Below are positions 35,750-44,331 of a DNA stretch of 64,000 nucleotides, piece after piece. Under the pieces are notes generated by a model. It was not told the origin of the DNA and made no database searches. It worked only from the letters and a program-made list of their open reading frames with translations. Origin of the DNA: Gemmatimonadales bacterium (GTDB taxonomy: Bacteria; Gemmatimonadota; Gemmatimonadetes; Palauibacterales; Palauibacteraceae); the NCBI GenBank assembly GCA_009840115.1, contig VXOJ01000010.1, positions 23,759 through 87,758 on the forward strand, read 5' to 3'. Made by a program: the position numbers and the translations under genes. Each line of letters starts with the position of its first letter. The stretch's first letter is position 1.

Positions 35750-35947
35750 TTACTTGTAGGACTGCTGGACGTTACGTCCGAAGCTGATCTCACCGTTGTC
35801 GATCCGGATGTTGAACCCGCATTTGGGGTTCGAGCAGACCCATGCCTTGTACCGGATCGGTGCCCCGTCGCGTCCGTAGTCCGAAAGCGGGAGCAGGACC
35901 CCCTTTGTGCAACTCAAGCACTCCGTGAACGACCCCGAATCGGCCAC
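35750..35947 (-). CDS. Small zinc-ribbon protein of unknown function
   Basis: A 65-residue protein with two metal-binding pairs, CLSC near the N-terminus and CSNPKC about 30 residues later, consistent with one zinc ribbon. No other motif is visible. The GTG start (VADSGSFTECLSC) has a strong GGGAGGGGG ribosome site about eight bases upstream; an upstream in-frame ATG would translate through that site. It follows the Minf_1886-family gene by 31 bases and precedes nnr. Confidence 0.72.
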   Translation of the reverse strand: MADSGSFTECLSCTKGVLLPLSDYGRDGAPIRYKAWVCSNPKCGFNIRIDNGEISFGRNVQQSYK

Positions 35948-35978
35948 GCGTTCACCCCCTCCCCTTCCAGTTCCTCCC

Positions 35979-36341
35979 CTACGCGCTCCAGGGGTAGCTG
36001 TCCTCAAAAGCTTCGTCGAAGCTGAAGAGCCCCTCGAAGTCCTCTCGCGAATCGTCGGGTTGTTTGATCAGCACTCCACATTCAACCAGCGCGAAGACGA
36101 TCTCGCCGATGTCCGTCGTGCCGTGCACGCCCCAGTGCTCGAGTACGGTCCGCGCCAGAGGGCCGAACCGCTCCAGCGCGAGTTCCCGGACCGCGTCGGC
36201 GACTTCGGCGCCGCTGATGTGACGAGGCAGTTCAAGGCTGGACAACCGGCGCTGGAGAGCGGAGAGCAGGAACAGGTACGCGGCTTCCGTATACCTGGGA
36301 TTGCCCTTCCTGATGCCCGTCAGAACGCCCGCTGTGTCCAC
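35979..36341 (-). CDS. Minf_1886 family protein, function unknown
   Basis: A 120-residue protein resembling the Minf_1886 family of Verrucomicrobia, Planctomycetes and relatives. Diagnostic segments are NPRYTEAAYLFLLSAL, HISGAEVADAVRELALERFG, TTDIGEIVFALVECGVL and DSREDFEGLFSFDEAF. No enzyme motif is known. The start is GTG behind GAGAAGAG. A promoter-like sequence lies just upstream, so it probably heads its own transcript with the zinc-ribbon gene. Confidence 0.82.
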   Translation of the reverse strand: MDTAGVLTGIRKGNPRYTEAAYLFLLSALQRRLSSLELPRHISGAEVADAVRELALERFGPLARTVLEHWGVHGTTDIGEIVFALVECGVLIKQPDDSREDFEGLFSFDEAFEDSYPWSA

Positions 36342-36412
36342 CTCTTCTCACCTCGTCCCAGGCCCCTTTCCCGGCCGTCATGCGCACTGCCCGCAAGGAC
36401 ATTAGCGGCAAA

Positions 36413-36440
36413 GTTAGACGGGAGAAAAAGTTGGCGTCAA
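36413..36440 (-). promoter_or_regulatory. Candidate promoter for the Minf_1886 gene
   Basis: Minus strand: -35 TTGACG (36435-36440), 16-base spacer, -10 TCTAAC (36413-36418). The -35 is close to consensus and overlaps the glyA stop codon. Transcription would begin about 65 bases before the GTG start of the Minf_1886 gene. Confidence 0.5.
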
Positions 36441-37747
36441 GCTAGGCCCTCCCCGCGAACGCTCTCATTCTCCGGGTAGAGCGGGAAATCCTCGCACAGC
36501 GCCCGGACCTCGGCGTCGACCGCCGAGAGCGTCGCATCATCGCCTTCCGAGCGCAGGGCGCGGTCCATGAGATCGGCGATTCTCTCCATTTCGCTCTCGC
36601 TCATGGAGCGGGTCGACACCGCCGCCGTCCCGATCCTTATGCCGGACGCGACAAAGGGCGAACGAGTCTCGAAAGGCACGGTGTTCTTGTTGACGGTGAT
36701 GCCCGCCCGACCCAGGAGCGCCTCCGCATCCTTGCCCGTGAGATCCGTCGTCCGCAGGTCCACGAGGAGGAGGTGGGTATCCGTCCCTCCACCCACGAGA
36801 TCGTAGCCGTGTTCGGCCAGCCGCCGTCCCAGCGCGCGGGCGTTGCGCACGACGAGATCCGAGTACTCACCGAACTCGGGGCGCAACGCCTCCCCGAGCG
36901 CGACCGCCTTCGCGGCGATCACGTGCATCAGGGGACCGCCCTGGAGTCCGGGGAACACGGCCTTGTCGACCGCCTTCGCATGTTCTTCGCGGCACAGGAT
37001 GAGCCCGCCCCGCGGCCCGCGCAGCGTCTTGTGGGTCGTCGTCGTCACGACATCCGCGTGCGGCACCGGAGAGGGGTGGTGTCCGGTCGCGACGAGGCCC
37101 GCGATGTGCGCCATGTCCACGAGGACGCGGGCGCCGCACTCCTCGGCGATCTCCGCGAAACGCTCGAAGTCGATCCGTCGGGGGTAGGCGCTGGCCCCCG
37201 CGATGATGACGGAAGGACGCACGTCCAGCGCGGTCGCCCGGAGCGCGTCGTAGTCGATCGTCCGGTCCGACGCTCTCACGCCGTAGGGGACGACCCGATA
37301 CCAGAGACCCGAGAAGTTGACCTGCGAACCGTGCGTCAGGTGCCCCCCGTGCGAGAGGTCCATCCCGAGGAGCGTCGCCCCCGGTTCGGTGAGCGCCTGG
37401 AGCGCGGTCATGTTCGCACCCGAACCGCTGTGCGTCTGGACGTTGCTGTGGTCCGCCCCGAACAGCCGGTGCGCGCGCTCGCGGGCAAGGTTCTCGACCT
37501 CGTCCACGAACTCGCAGCCGCCGTAGTAGCGGCGCCCGGGATAGCCCTCCGCGTACTTGTTCGTCATCACGCAGCCGGTTGCCTCGAGGACCCCCCGGGA
37601 AACGAAGTTCTCGCTGGCGATCAGCTCCAGACCCATACGCTGCCTCTCGAGCTCCCGGTCGATCGAGGCCGCCACCGCGGGATCCATCTCGCGGAGCGGG
37701 CGCGGGTCCAGGGCGCCGCTGGCTGCAGGTTCCGCCGTCGCACTCAC
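36437..37747 (-). CDS. glyA: Serine hydroxymethyltransferase
   Basis: Interconverts serine and glycine with tetrahydrofolate, the main source of one-carbon units. A 436-residue PLP enzyme: [36 protein letters not shown], the PLP lysine in [14 protein letters not shown], and [14 protein letters not shown] near the end. It starts with GTG overlapping the acyl-CoA dehydrogenase stop (GTGA). It is the last gene of the rex-headed operon. Confidence 0.97.
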   Translation of the reverse strand: MSATAEPAASGALDPRPLREMDPAVAASIDRELERQRMGLELIASENFVSRGVLEATGCVMTNKYAEGYPGRRYYGGCEFVDEVENLARERAHRLFGADHSNVQTHSGSGANMTALQALTEPGATLLGMDLSHGGHLTHGSQVNFSGLWYRVVPYGVRASDRTIDYDALRATALDVRPSVIIAGASAYPRRIDFERFAEIAEECGARVLVDMAHIAGLVATGHHPSPVPHADVVTTTTHKTLRGPRGGLILCREEHAKAVDKAVFPGLQGGPLMHVIAAKAVALGEALRPEFGEYSDLVVRNARALGRRLAEHGYDLVGGGTDTHLLLVDLRTTDLTGKDAEALLGRAGITVNKNTVPFETRSPFVASGIRIGTAAVSTRSMSESEMERIADLMDRALRSEGDDATLSAVDAEVRALCEDFPLYPENESVRGEGLA

Positions 37748-38937
37748 ACGTATCCCCTCTCTCTGTAGAGTTGCCGCGCGATCAGGCTGCGGTGCATTTC
37801 GTTGGCTCCCTCGTAGATCTCGGTGACCTTCGCGTCCCGGAACAGACGTTCCACGGGGTATTCCCGCGAGTACCCGTAGCCTCCGAAGACCTGAACGGCC
37901 TCGCGGGCGTTCGTCATCGCGGTCTCGCTCGCAAACAGCTTGGCCACGCTGGAGAGGCGGCGCGCCCGCGGGTCCCCGATCGTGTGCGCGGCGGCCGCCC
38001 GCTCGAGCAGTCCCCGGGCGGCCTCAAGCCGGGTCACCATGTCGCCGAGCTTGAATTCCATCCCCTGAAACTCCCGCAGCGACCGTCCGAACTGGCGCCG
38101 CGTGTCCGCGTATTCGAACGCCGCGTCCACCGCGGCCGAGGCGATGCCGAGGGCCTGCGCGGCGATCCCGAGCCGGCCCGCCTCGAGGCCTTCGAGCGCG
38201 TAGCTGAAGCCCCGGTTTACCTCACCTACCATAAGTTCCTGCGGCACAAACACATCCTTCAGAGACAAAGCGATCGTCTCCGAGCCCCGCTGCCCCATCT
38301 TTCTCTCTTTTCTTCCGACCGAAAGGCCGTCCGTCCCGCGCGGCAGAAGGAAGGCGCTGATGCCGCGCGACCCACGCCGGTCCTCCGCCGTGTCCGTCCT
38401 GGCGAAGGTCAGGACCACATCCGCGGAGGCGCCGTTCGTCACCCACATCTTCTCGCCGTTGAGGATCCAGCCGCCTTCCGTGGGCGTGGCCTGCGTGCGA
38501 AGCGCCGCGGCGTCCGTACCGGCGCCGGCCTCGGAGAGGGAAAAGGCGCCGAGGACTTCTCCGCTGGCCATCCGGGGAAGCCATTCGTCCCGTTGTGCCT
38601 CGCTTCCGCGGCGAAGCAGGATCCCGGCGGCGAGCGAGTTGTGGATGCTGACGGAGACCGCGACCCCCGCATCTCCCCAGGCGAGTTCCTCCAGCACGTA
38701 GAGGTACGTGACGAGATCGAGCCCGAGGCCGTCGTACCGCTCCGGCACCCGCATCGCGAGGAAGCCGAACTCGCCCAGTTCGCGGTGGATGTCGGCATCG
38801 AAGCGGTCCTCGTTCGCGTCCCGGGCTTCCGCCGTGGGCTGCAACCGCTCTTCGGCGAACTGGCGGGCGAGCGTGAGGATCTGTTCCGCCTCGGACGAGA
38901 GTTCGAGGGCAGACCAGGAGCGGCGGCCGGTCATCAT
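37744..38937 (-). CDS. Acyl-CoA dehydrogenase (short-chain/butyryl-CoA type)
   Basis: FAD enzyme that introduces the alpha-beta double bond in acyl-CoA. A 397-residue protein with FAD and substrate signatures [17 protein letters not shown] and [12 protein letters not shown]. The catalytic base is expected at Glu376 in [11 protein letters not shown], the position used by short-chain and butyryl-CoA dehydrogenases. [13 protein letters not shown] sequence ([17 protein letters not shown]) is also present. The first of two ATGs overlaps the preceding stop (ATGA). Electron-transfer flavoprotein genes are not in the window. Chain-length preference is a guess. Confidence 0.93.
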   Translation of the reverse strand: MMTGRRSWSALELSSEAEQILTLARQFAEERLQPTAEARDANEDRFDADIHRELGEFGFLAMRVPERYDGLGLDLVTYLYVLEELAWGDAGVAVSVSIHNSLAAGILLRRGSEAQRDEWLPRMASGEVLGAFSLSEAGAGTDAAALRTQATPTEGGWILNGEKMWVTNGASADVVLTFARTDTAEDRRGSRGISAFLLPRGTDGLSVGRKERKMGQRGSETIALSLKDVFVPQELMVGEVNRGFSYALEGLEAGRLGIAAQALGIASAAVDAAFEYADTRRQFGRSLREFQGMEFKLGDMVTRLEAARGLLERAAAAHTIGDPRARRLSSVAKLFASETAMTNAREAVQVFGGYGYSREYPVERLFRDAKVTEIYEGANEMHRSLIARQLYRERGYV

Positions 38938-39800
38938 GCCGCGGAGTAGTCGTAGAAGCCGCGACCCGTCTTCCGGCCCAGCCTTCCGGCGGCGACGTAC
39001 TTCGCGAGCAGCGGACACGGGCGGTACTTGGAGTCGCCGAGTTCCGCGTGCAGGACGCGCATGATGGCGAGGCACGTGTCCAGTCCGATGAGGTCGGCGA
39101 GCGCCAGCGGGCCCATGGGATGATTCATGCCGAGCTTCATCACGGTGTCCACCGCCTCGGCCTCCGCCACGCCCTCCATGAGGCAATACACGGCTTCGTT
39201 GATCATCGGCATCAGGATCCGGTTGGCGACGAAGCCGGGATAGTCGTTCGCCAGGACCGCGGTCTTCGAGAGCCGAGCGCAGAGGCCGAGCGTGAGGTCG
39301 GCCGCCTCGTCGGAGGTCTCGAGCCCCCGAATCACCTCGACGAGGCGCATGACCGGCACAGGGTTCATGAAGTGCATCCCGATCACGCGCCCGGGGTCCG
39401 CGGCGTGCGAGGCGATGCGGGTGATCGAGATCGAACTCGTGTTCGACGCCAGCAGCGTCTCCGGACCCACGACGGCGGACAACTCCTCGAACAACCGGAA
39501 CTTGAGCGTCGGATCCTCGCTGGCGGCCTCGACGACGACTTCCGCGTCCTCGAGCGCCGTCAGCGACCGCTCCGCCGTGATCCGGCCGAGCGCCGCCTCG
39601 GCCTCTTCGGCGGAGATCAGGTCCCGGCGGGTCTGGCGCGCAAGGTTTCGTTCGATGGAGGCACGCGCCCGGCCGAGCGCTTCCGGGTCCACGTCCACGA
39701 GGCGGACTTCGATGCCGGCAAGCGCGAAGACGTGGGCAATGCCGCTTCCCATCGTACCCGCGCCGACGACGCCGACTCGCGACACGTCACCCGCGCGCAT
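38934..39800 (-). CDS. 3-hydroxyacyl-CoA (3-hydroxybutyryl-CoA) dehydrogenase
   Basis: NAD(P)-linked oxidoreductase of 3-hydroxyacyl-CoA and 3-ketoacyl-CoA. A 288-residue two-domain protein. The Rossmann motif is [14 protein letters not shown]. The catalytic His and Asn region is [12 protein letters not shown] followed by [17 protein letters not shown]. The C-terminal domain has [13 protein letters not shown] and [18 protein letters not shown]. The length fits the single-function PaaH/Hbd type. I chose the ATG giving [13 protein letters not shown]. It overlaps the CPBP gene by 14 bases. Confidence 0.94.
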   Translation of the reverse strand: MRAGDVSRVGVVGAGTMGSGIAHVFALAGIEVRLVDVDPEALGRARASIERNLARQTRRDLISAEEAEAALGRITAERSLTALEDAEVVVEAASEDPTLKFRLFEELSAVVGPETLLASNTSSISITRIASHAADPGRVIGMHFMNPVPVMRLVEVIRGLETSDEAADLTLGLCARLSKTAVLANDYPGFVANRILMPMINEAVYCLMEGVAEAEAVDTVMKLGMNHPMGPLALADLIGLDTCLAIMRVLHAELGDSKYRPCPLLAKYVAAGRLGRKTGRGFYDYSAA

Positions 39801-40689
39801 CGGAGCTCCCTTCGGCGCCGGGGCTTCCCGCCGTCGTCGACAACCGGGAACCGGAGCGGCTTCGCGACCCCGCGACCCGCCACAGCCAGACGGTTCCAAG
39901 CGCGGTCACGAACGTGATGCTCAGCGCACCCTCGGGCCCGAAGGCGCCGCCGGTCCACAGCACCGGACCCGTGACGGCGGCTTCGAGGCCGGAGATCGAC
40001 ACGTCGAGCCCGCTCACGGGCAAACCGCTCGCCGCCATCACCCAGTTCCAGCCGAAGTGGAGGCCCGTGACGAACCACAGACTGCCGGAACGCCAGTACG
40101 CCACGCCGAGCAACACGCCGGCCAGGGTCAGGTTGACCAGCGCCAGCGGGGTCACCCCCGGGTTGGCGCCGTGCATGAGACCGAACGCCACCGACGTCGC
40201 GACTACGGCGGGCACGGGCCCGAATCGGACGTGAAGGACGCGGAAGGGATACCCGCGAAAGAGGAGTTCCTCCGTGAACGCCGCCGCCAGCAGCAGGGCC
40301 GAGACCTTCACTCCCATGAGGACAGGTGCGGCGGACGCGGACCAGGAGACCCAGCCCGGCGCGACCAGGGCGAGAATGGCGGCGCCGACGATCGCAAGTC
40401 CCGCCAGTGCGCCCGAACCGAGTTCAGCGAGACCGGGACGCCCGCGCCTCAGTCCGAGGGCGGACAGCGGGCGCCTGTCGATGCCGGAAGTCAGCAGCCA
40501 GGTGGCCGCACAAGCCGCGAGCAGCACGGGCGTGACGTTCCGCCAGTCGATGGCCTCCATCGCCTCGGCGCCCGGAAGGCCGGCGATGACCGCGACCGCG
40601 AACCCGAGCACGAGTCCGAAGGCGATGAAGAGACCGGCGAACGCCGCCAGCCTCCCGGCCCAGACCCAGCCTTCAGGCTTTACGTTCAC
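39787..40689 (-). CDS. CPBP family intramembrane glutamic endopeptidase
   Basis: A 300-residue polytopic membrane protein of the CAAX protease/bacteriocin-processing (Abi) group. All three motifs are present: EELLFR (EExxxR, residues 140-145), FGLMH (FxxxH, 169-173) and HFGWN (HxxxN, 211-215). Bacterial members cleave within membranes or give bacteriocin immunity; substrates are mostly unknown. The GTG start overlaps the thiolase stop (GTGA). Its position between thiolase and hydroxyacyl-CoA dehydrogenase genes is unexpected. Confidence 0.88.
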   Translation of the reverse strand: MNVKPEGWVWAGRLAAFAGLFIAFGLVLGFAVAVIAGLPGAEAMEAIDWRNVTPVLLAACAATWLLTSGIDRRPLSALGLRRGRPGLAELGSGALAGLAIVGAAILALVAPGWVSWSASAAPVLMGVKVSALLLAAAFTEELLFRGYPFRVLHVRFGPVPAVVATSVAFGLMHGANPGVTPLALVNLTLAGVLLGVAYWRSGSLWFVTGLHFGWNWVMAASGLPVSGLDVSISGLEAAVTGPVLWTGGAFGPEGALSITFVTALGTVWLWRVAGSRSRSGSRLSTTAGSPGAEGSSDARG

Positions 40690-41897
40690 CGGCGTTCCAC
40701 GCTCAGCGCGACCGCGTTGCCCCCGCCCAGACACAGGGTGGCCATCCCCCGCTCGACGTCTCGGTCCCGCATGGCATGGAGGAGCGTGGTGAGGATCTTC
40801 GCGCCCGAAGCCCCGATCGGGTGGCCCAGGGCGATCGCCCCTCCGCGGACGTTGACACGATCGAGATCCAGTCCGAGTTCGCGGGCATCCGCGAGACACT
40901 GGACGGCGAACGCCTCGTTCATCTCCACGAGCCCGTAGTCGGCGACGACCGTCCCATCGAGCGTCATGAGCTTCTGCACGGCGGCGACGGGCGCGAAGAA
41001 GAGATCGCGGGGTGCGGTCGCCCCGACGGAATAGGCCCGGATCCGGCCGAGGACCGGAAGACCGTGTGCGGTGGCATACGCCTCGGACGCGACGACCGTG
41101 GCCGCGCCCCCATCGTTGAGGCCGGGTGCGTTTCCGGCCGTGACGCTGGGTTCGGTCACCTCCGGGGGCGCATCGCCCGCGAAGGCGGGTCTCAGCCTGG
41201 CGAGCGCCTCGAGCGACGTGCCGCGCCGCGGCGTCTCGTCCGTGTCGATCGTCACGGTTCCCTTGCGGGTCTCGATGTGGACGGGGACGACTTCCTCGGC
41301 GAATTCCCCGGCATCGATCGCACGGATCGCCTTCTCATGGCTGCCGAGCGCGTAGGCGTCCTGATCCTCGCGACTCACCCCTGCCTTGTGCGCCGTGTAC
41401 TCGGCGTGGCCGCCCATGTGGCAGGTGCCGAAGGCGCACCACAGGCCGTCGTGTATGAGGCCGTCGACGAGCGAGCGATCTCCGAACTTCACTCCCTCCC
41501 GGTGTCCCCGGAGGAGGTAGGGGGCGTTCGACATCGACTCCATCCCGCCGGCCACGACGACCCGCGCGTCACCCGCCTTTATCGCCTGCGCCGCCAGCAT
41601 GACGGCCTTCAGGCCGGAGCCGCAGACCTTGTTCACGGTCACCGCCGGGACCGTCACGGGCACCCCGCCGCGGATCGCGGCCTGGCGGGCGGGCGCCTGT
41701 CCGACCCCCGCCTGCACGACGTTCCCCATGATCACGTCGTCGATTTCTTCCGGGGCGACGCCGGCCCGGTCGACCGCCGCCGAGATCGCGAGGCCGCCGA
41801 GGTCCGGGGCCGCGAGGGAGGAGAGTCCGCCCATGAAGCGGCCCGTCGGGAGCCGCGCCGCTGAGACGATGACCGGGGTTCTTTCGCTATCGCTCAT
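40686..41897 (-). CDS. Acetyl-CoA C-acetyltransferase (thiolase)
   Basis: Condenses two acetyl-CoA or cleaves 3-ketoacyl-CoA. A 403-residue thiolase with nucleophile Cys92 in [11 protein letters not shown], His359 in [11 protein letters not shown] and Cys389 in [11 protein letters not shown]. It also has [16 protein letters not shown] and [10 protein letters not shown]. The sequence resembles biosynthetic/acetoacetyl-CoA thiolases; the direction in vivo cannot be told. The ATG overlaps the exonuclease stop (ATGA). It is the third gene of the rex-headed operon. Confidence 0.95.
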   Translation of the reverse strand: MSDSERTPVIVSAARLPTGRFMGGLSSLAAPDLGGLAISAAVDRAGVAPEEIDDVIMGNVVQAGVGQAPARQAAIRGGVPVTVPAVTVNKVCGSGLKAVMLAAQAIKAGDARVVVAGGMESMSNAPYLLRGHREGVKFGDRSLVDGLIHDGLWCAFGTCHMGGHAEYTAHKAGVSREDQDAYALGSHEKAIRAIDAGEFAEEVVPVHIETRKGTVTIDTDETPRRGTSLEALARLRPAFAGDAPPEVTEPSVTAGNAPGLNDGGAATVVASEAYATAHGLPVLGRIRAYSVGATAPRDLFFAPVAAVQKLMTLDGTVVADYGLVEMNEAFAVQCLADARELGLDLDRVNVRGGAIALGHPIGASGAKILTTLLHAMRDRDVERGMATLCLGGGNAVALSVERR

Positions 41898-42796
41898 GTT
41901 CCATCGCTCATGCCGTCGTTCGCGTGTTCGTGCCGTTCGGGATGCGGGCCCCGCCGTCTGCCGCGGCCGCGCCCCGGAACCGGCCCGAGAGCCTCTCGGA
42001 GCGCGGGCCACGTCGTCCAGCCGCGCCGCTCAGCGTCCGCGAGCATGCGGACGAGGATTCGGGCGGTCGCGACCGCGTCGCCCCGCGCGCGGTGACGTTC
42101 GCGGATCTCGATCCCGTAGTAGTCGGCGACCGAGTCCAGGCCCCGGCGCTCGAGCCCCGGCAACAGTCGACGCGCCATGTGGACCGTGCACAGGCGGGGC
42201 CCGCGCGGGAGGCCGGACCCCGCCCGCCGCATCTCGGCGCGCAGGAAGCCCCAATCGTACGCCGCGTTATGCGCGACGAAAACCCGGCCGCGAAGGTGCC
42301 CGCGCACCCGATCGCAGATCTGCGAGAAACTCGGCGCGCCGTGCGTCATCTCCGTGCGGATGCCGGTGAGGCGCGTGATCGACGGCGGAATCGCCACGCC
42401 GGCATCCACGAGAGTCGAAAAGCACCCCCCGATGGCGCCACGGTCCACATCCACGATCGCGATTTCGACCACGCGACCGTTCCCTCCGGCGACGCCGCCG
42501 TTCGTCTCGACGTCCACGACCGCGTATCGGAGGTCGTGCAGCCTCCTGGCCGTCGGCTTCCGGGTCCGTGGGCCTCCCGCGGCCAGCCGCCACGCATCGC
42601 CGCCCTCCCCCTCACGGGCCACCTCGGGGATCCCGTCGAGCAACTGCCCGACGAGCCGGCGGGCCATGGCCGGCGGACACCCGTGCATTCCGAGCACCTC
42701 GGCCGCGAGCTCGACGGACGAGCGCGGACCGTCCTCGAGCCGGCGCAGCGCCTGGCGTACCAGCACTCCGTCGGGCGCAAAGTGCACGCCCGTCAC
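41894..42796 (-). CDS. DEDDh 3'-5' exonuclease (DnaQ/PolC-epsilon-like) with N-terminal helical domain
   Basis: A 300-residue protein. Residues 1-80 look like a winged-helix-type domain (VLVRQALRRLEDGPRSSVELAAEVL). The exonuclease domain follows with Exo I VVDVETNG (Asp95, Glu97), Exo II VFVAHNAAYDWGFL and Exo III HRARGDAVATARIL. It may proofread, repair or degrade small nucleic acids; the partner is unknown. The GTG start overlaps the rex stop as GTGA. The tail is basic (GRGRGRRRG). Confidence 0.87.
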   Translation of the reverse strand: MTGVHFAPDGVLVRQALRRLEDGPRSSVELAAEVLGMHGCPPAMARRLVGQLLDGIPEVAREGEGGDAWRLAAGGPRTRKPTARRLHDLRYAVVDVETNGGVAGGNGRVVEIAIVDVDRGAIGGCFSTLVDAGVAIPPSITRLTGIRTEMTHGAPSFSQICDRVRGHLRGRVFVAHNAAYDWGFLRAEMRRAGSGLPRGPRLCTVHMARRLLPGLERRGLDSVADYYGIEIRERHRARGDAVATARILVRMLADAERRGWTTWPALREALGPVPGRGRGRRRGPHPERHEHANDGMSDGT

Positions 42797-43440
42797 GCGT
42801 CGCTCCCGGTCCGCCGGCCCGCCTCGGACATCAGGTAGCTCAAGCCTTCCAGTTCGAGCACGATGTCCACCGTCCGGATCGGTACGCCGTTCACTTCGGA
42901 GAGTTCGATCGGCGCGAAGTTGAGGATCGCGCCCACGCCCGCGCGCTCGAGTGCCGCGGCGACCTCGGCGGCCACCTCCGTCGGGGTCGCGACGACCCCG
43001 ATCTCCGCCCCGCACTCCGCGATGACCGACCGGAGCTCCGTCATCGGACGAATCCTGAGTCCGTAGGCCGTGGTCCCGACCTTCGCCCCGTCGACATCGA
43101 AGGCGGCGACGACATCGAATCCGCGGGCCGCCAGCCCGCCGTATCCGAGCAGCGCGGACCCGATCTTGCCGACGCCCACCAGCGCGATCTTCCAGGTGCG
43201 CGAGAGCCCGAGGATCTCTTCCAGTGCCCGCACGAGCCCGTCGACCGAGTATCCCCGCCCGCGTTTTCCGAACGAGCCGAAGTGGCTCAGGTCCTTCCGG
43301 ACCTGGGCGGAGGTGGCCCCCGAGGGTTCGGCAAGCTGAGAACTGGACACGAACTCCGCGCCGGCTCGCTCGAGGTCGCGCAACATGCGGAGGTACAGGG
43401 AGAGGCGTCGAACCGTCGAATCGGAAATTCTGCCGCTCAT
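42793..43440 (-). CDS. rex: Redox-sensing transcriptional repressor Rex
   Basis: Represses genes when NADH/NAD is low and releases DNA when NADH binds. A 215-residue protein with an N-terminal winged helix (SSSQLAEPSGATSAQVRKDL, SHFGSFGKRGRGY) and a C-terminal Rossmann domain (IALVGVGKIGSALLGYGG). I chose the ATG giving MSGRISDSTVRRL, preceded by AAGGGCGGG. An ATG 24 bases upstream lies within the operator and is less likely. It is the first gene of a seven-gene overlapping operon and has its own operator and promoter. Confidence 0.96.
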   Translation of the reverse strand: MSGRISDSTVRRLSLYLRMLRDLERAGAEFVSSSQLAEPSGATSAQVRKDLSHFGSFGKRGRGYSVDGLVRALEEILGLSRTWKIALVGVGKIGSALLGYGGLAARGFDVVAAFDVDGAKVGTTAYGLRIRPMTELRSVIAECGAEIGVVATPTEVAAEVAAALERAGVGAILNFAPIELSEVNGVPIRTVDIVLELEGLSYLMSEAGRRTGSDA

Positions 43441-43448
43441 GCCCGCCC

Positions 43449-43466
43449 TTGTGAAAGGTTTCACAA
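43449..43466. promoter_or_regulatory. Rex operator, perfect palindrome
   Basis: TTGTGAAAGGTTTCACAA matches the Rex consensus TTGTGAAnnnnTTCACAA at all 14 conserved positions. It lies nine bases upstream of the rex ATG and four bases downstream of the candidate -10, so it covers the predicted start point. This predicts autoregulation of rex and redox control of the acyl-CoA genes behind it. Confidence 0.93.
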
Positions 43467-43469
43467 ACC

Positions 43470-43498
43470 AAGATAGGGCCGGTTCGTGCTCAACTCAA
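43470..43498 (-). promoter_or_regulatory. Candidate promoter for the rex operon
   Basis: Minus strand: -35 TTGAGT (43493-43498, overlapping the ksgA stop), 17-base spacer, -10 TATCTT (43470-43475). Spacing is ideal. The Rex operator begins immediately downstream, a geometry expected for repression by blocking initiation. Confidence 0.6.
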
Positions 43499-44331
43499 CG
43501 CGGCGCGCCCCCTCCCGGCCCGGGTTGAAGCGCCGCCGCCAGACGTACGAAGGTGGGGGGATCCAGCGTCTCCGGCCGCACCGCGGGATCGATCGAAAGT
43601 CGCCTCAGTACCGCCTGCGCATCTTCCGCGAACCTCAGTTCCGGAGCCGTGCGCAGCGTCTTCTGCAGTTGCTTCCGGCGGCGGTTGAAGCACGCGCGCG
43701 TCAGCGTCCTGAGCGCCGCGCGATCCACGTCGGCGGCGTCCGGCCGGGGTTCGAGGCGAACCACCGCCGAATCGACCGCGGGGACGGGACGGAACGCCTG
43801 CCGTCCCACCCGGAAGGCGAGCGACGCGTCCGCCAGCGCCTGCACGCCGACGGAGAGCGCGCCATACGCCTTGATGCCCGGCGGCGCGACGATCCGCTCC
43901 GCCACTTCTCTCTGGACCGTGAGCACGATGCGGACGGCGGCCGGCTCAAGCTCGAGGAAGGCGAAGACGAGCGGCGACGTGATGTTGTAGGGGACGTTCG
44001 ACACCACGCGCACCGCGGCGGCGCCCCGCACGAAGTCCGGAAGTCCGAGGCGGAGTGCGTCGCCTTCCACCACATCCACATCCGGCCGGTCCCCCCAGCG
44101 GTCGTGGAGCTCGCCGGCGAGGTCGCGATCCTTCTCGATGAGGACGAGGCGACGGCAACGCCCGACGAGGTACTGGCTCAGTTCTCCGTGCCCCGGCCCG
44201 ACCTCGAGCACGACGTCCGCGGGCTGCGGATCGAGTTCCCGCACGATCTTGCGCTGGATGTTCGGGTCGACCAGGAAGTTCTGGCCGAGCGCGCGCTTCG
44301 GCCGGGGGCGTCCGGTCTTCCCGGAGTTCAC
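43495..44331 (-). CDS. ksgA: 16S rRNA dimethyladenosine methyltransferase (RsmA/KsgA)
   Basis: Dimethylates A1518 and A1519 of 16S rRNA late in 30S maturation. A 278-residue SAM enzyme with LGQNFLVDPN at the N-terminus, SAM motif LEVGPGHGELSQYL, and catalytic NVPYNITSP (NLPY type). The C-terminal domain has ACFNRRRKQLQKTL. The start is GTG overlapping the phosphatase stop (GTGA). It is the last gene before the rex promoter. Confidence 0.96.
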   Translation of the reverse strand: MNSGKTGRPRPKRALGQNFLVDPNIQRKIVRELDPQPADVVLEVGPGHGELSQYLVGRCRRLVLIEKDRDLAGELHDRWGDRPDVDVVEGDALRLGLPDFVRGAAAVRVVSNVPYNITSPLVFAFLELEPAAVRIVLTVQREVAERIVAPPGIKAYGALSVGVQALADASLAFRVGRQAFRPVPAVDSAVVRLEPRPDAADVDRAALRTLTRACFNRRRKQLQKTLRTAPELRFAEDAQAVLRRLSIDPAVRPETLDPPTFVRLAAALQPGPGGGAPR

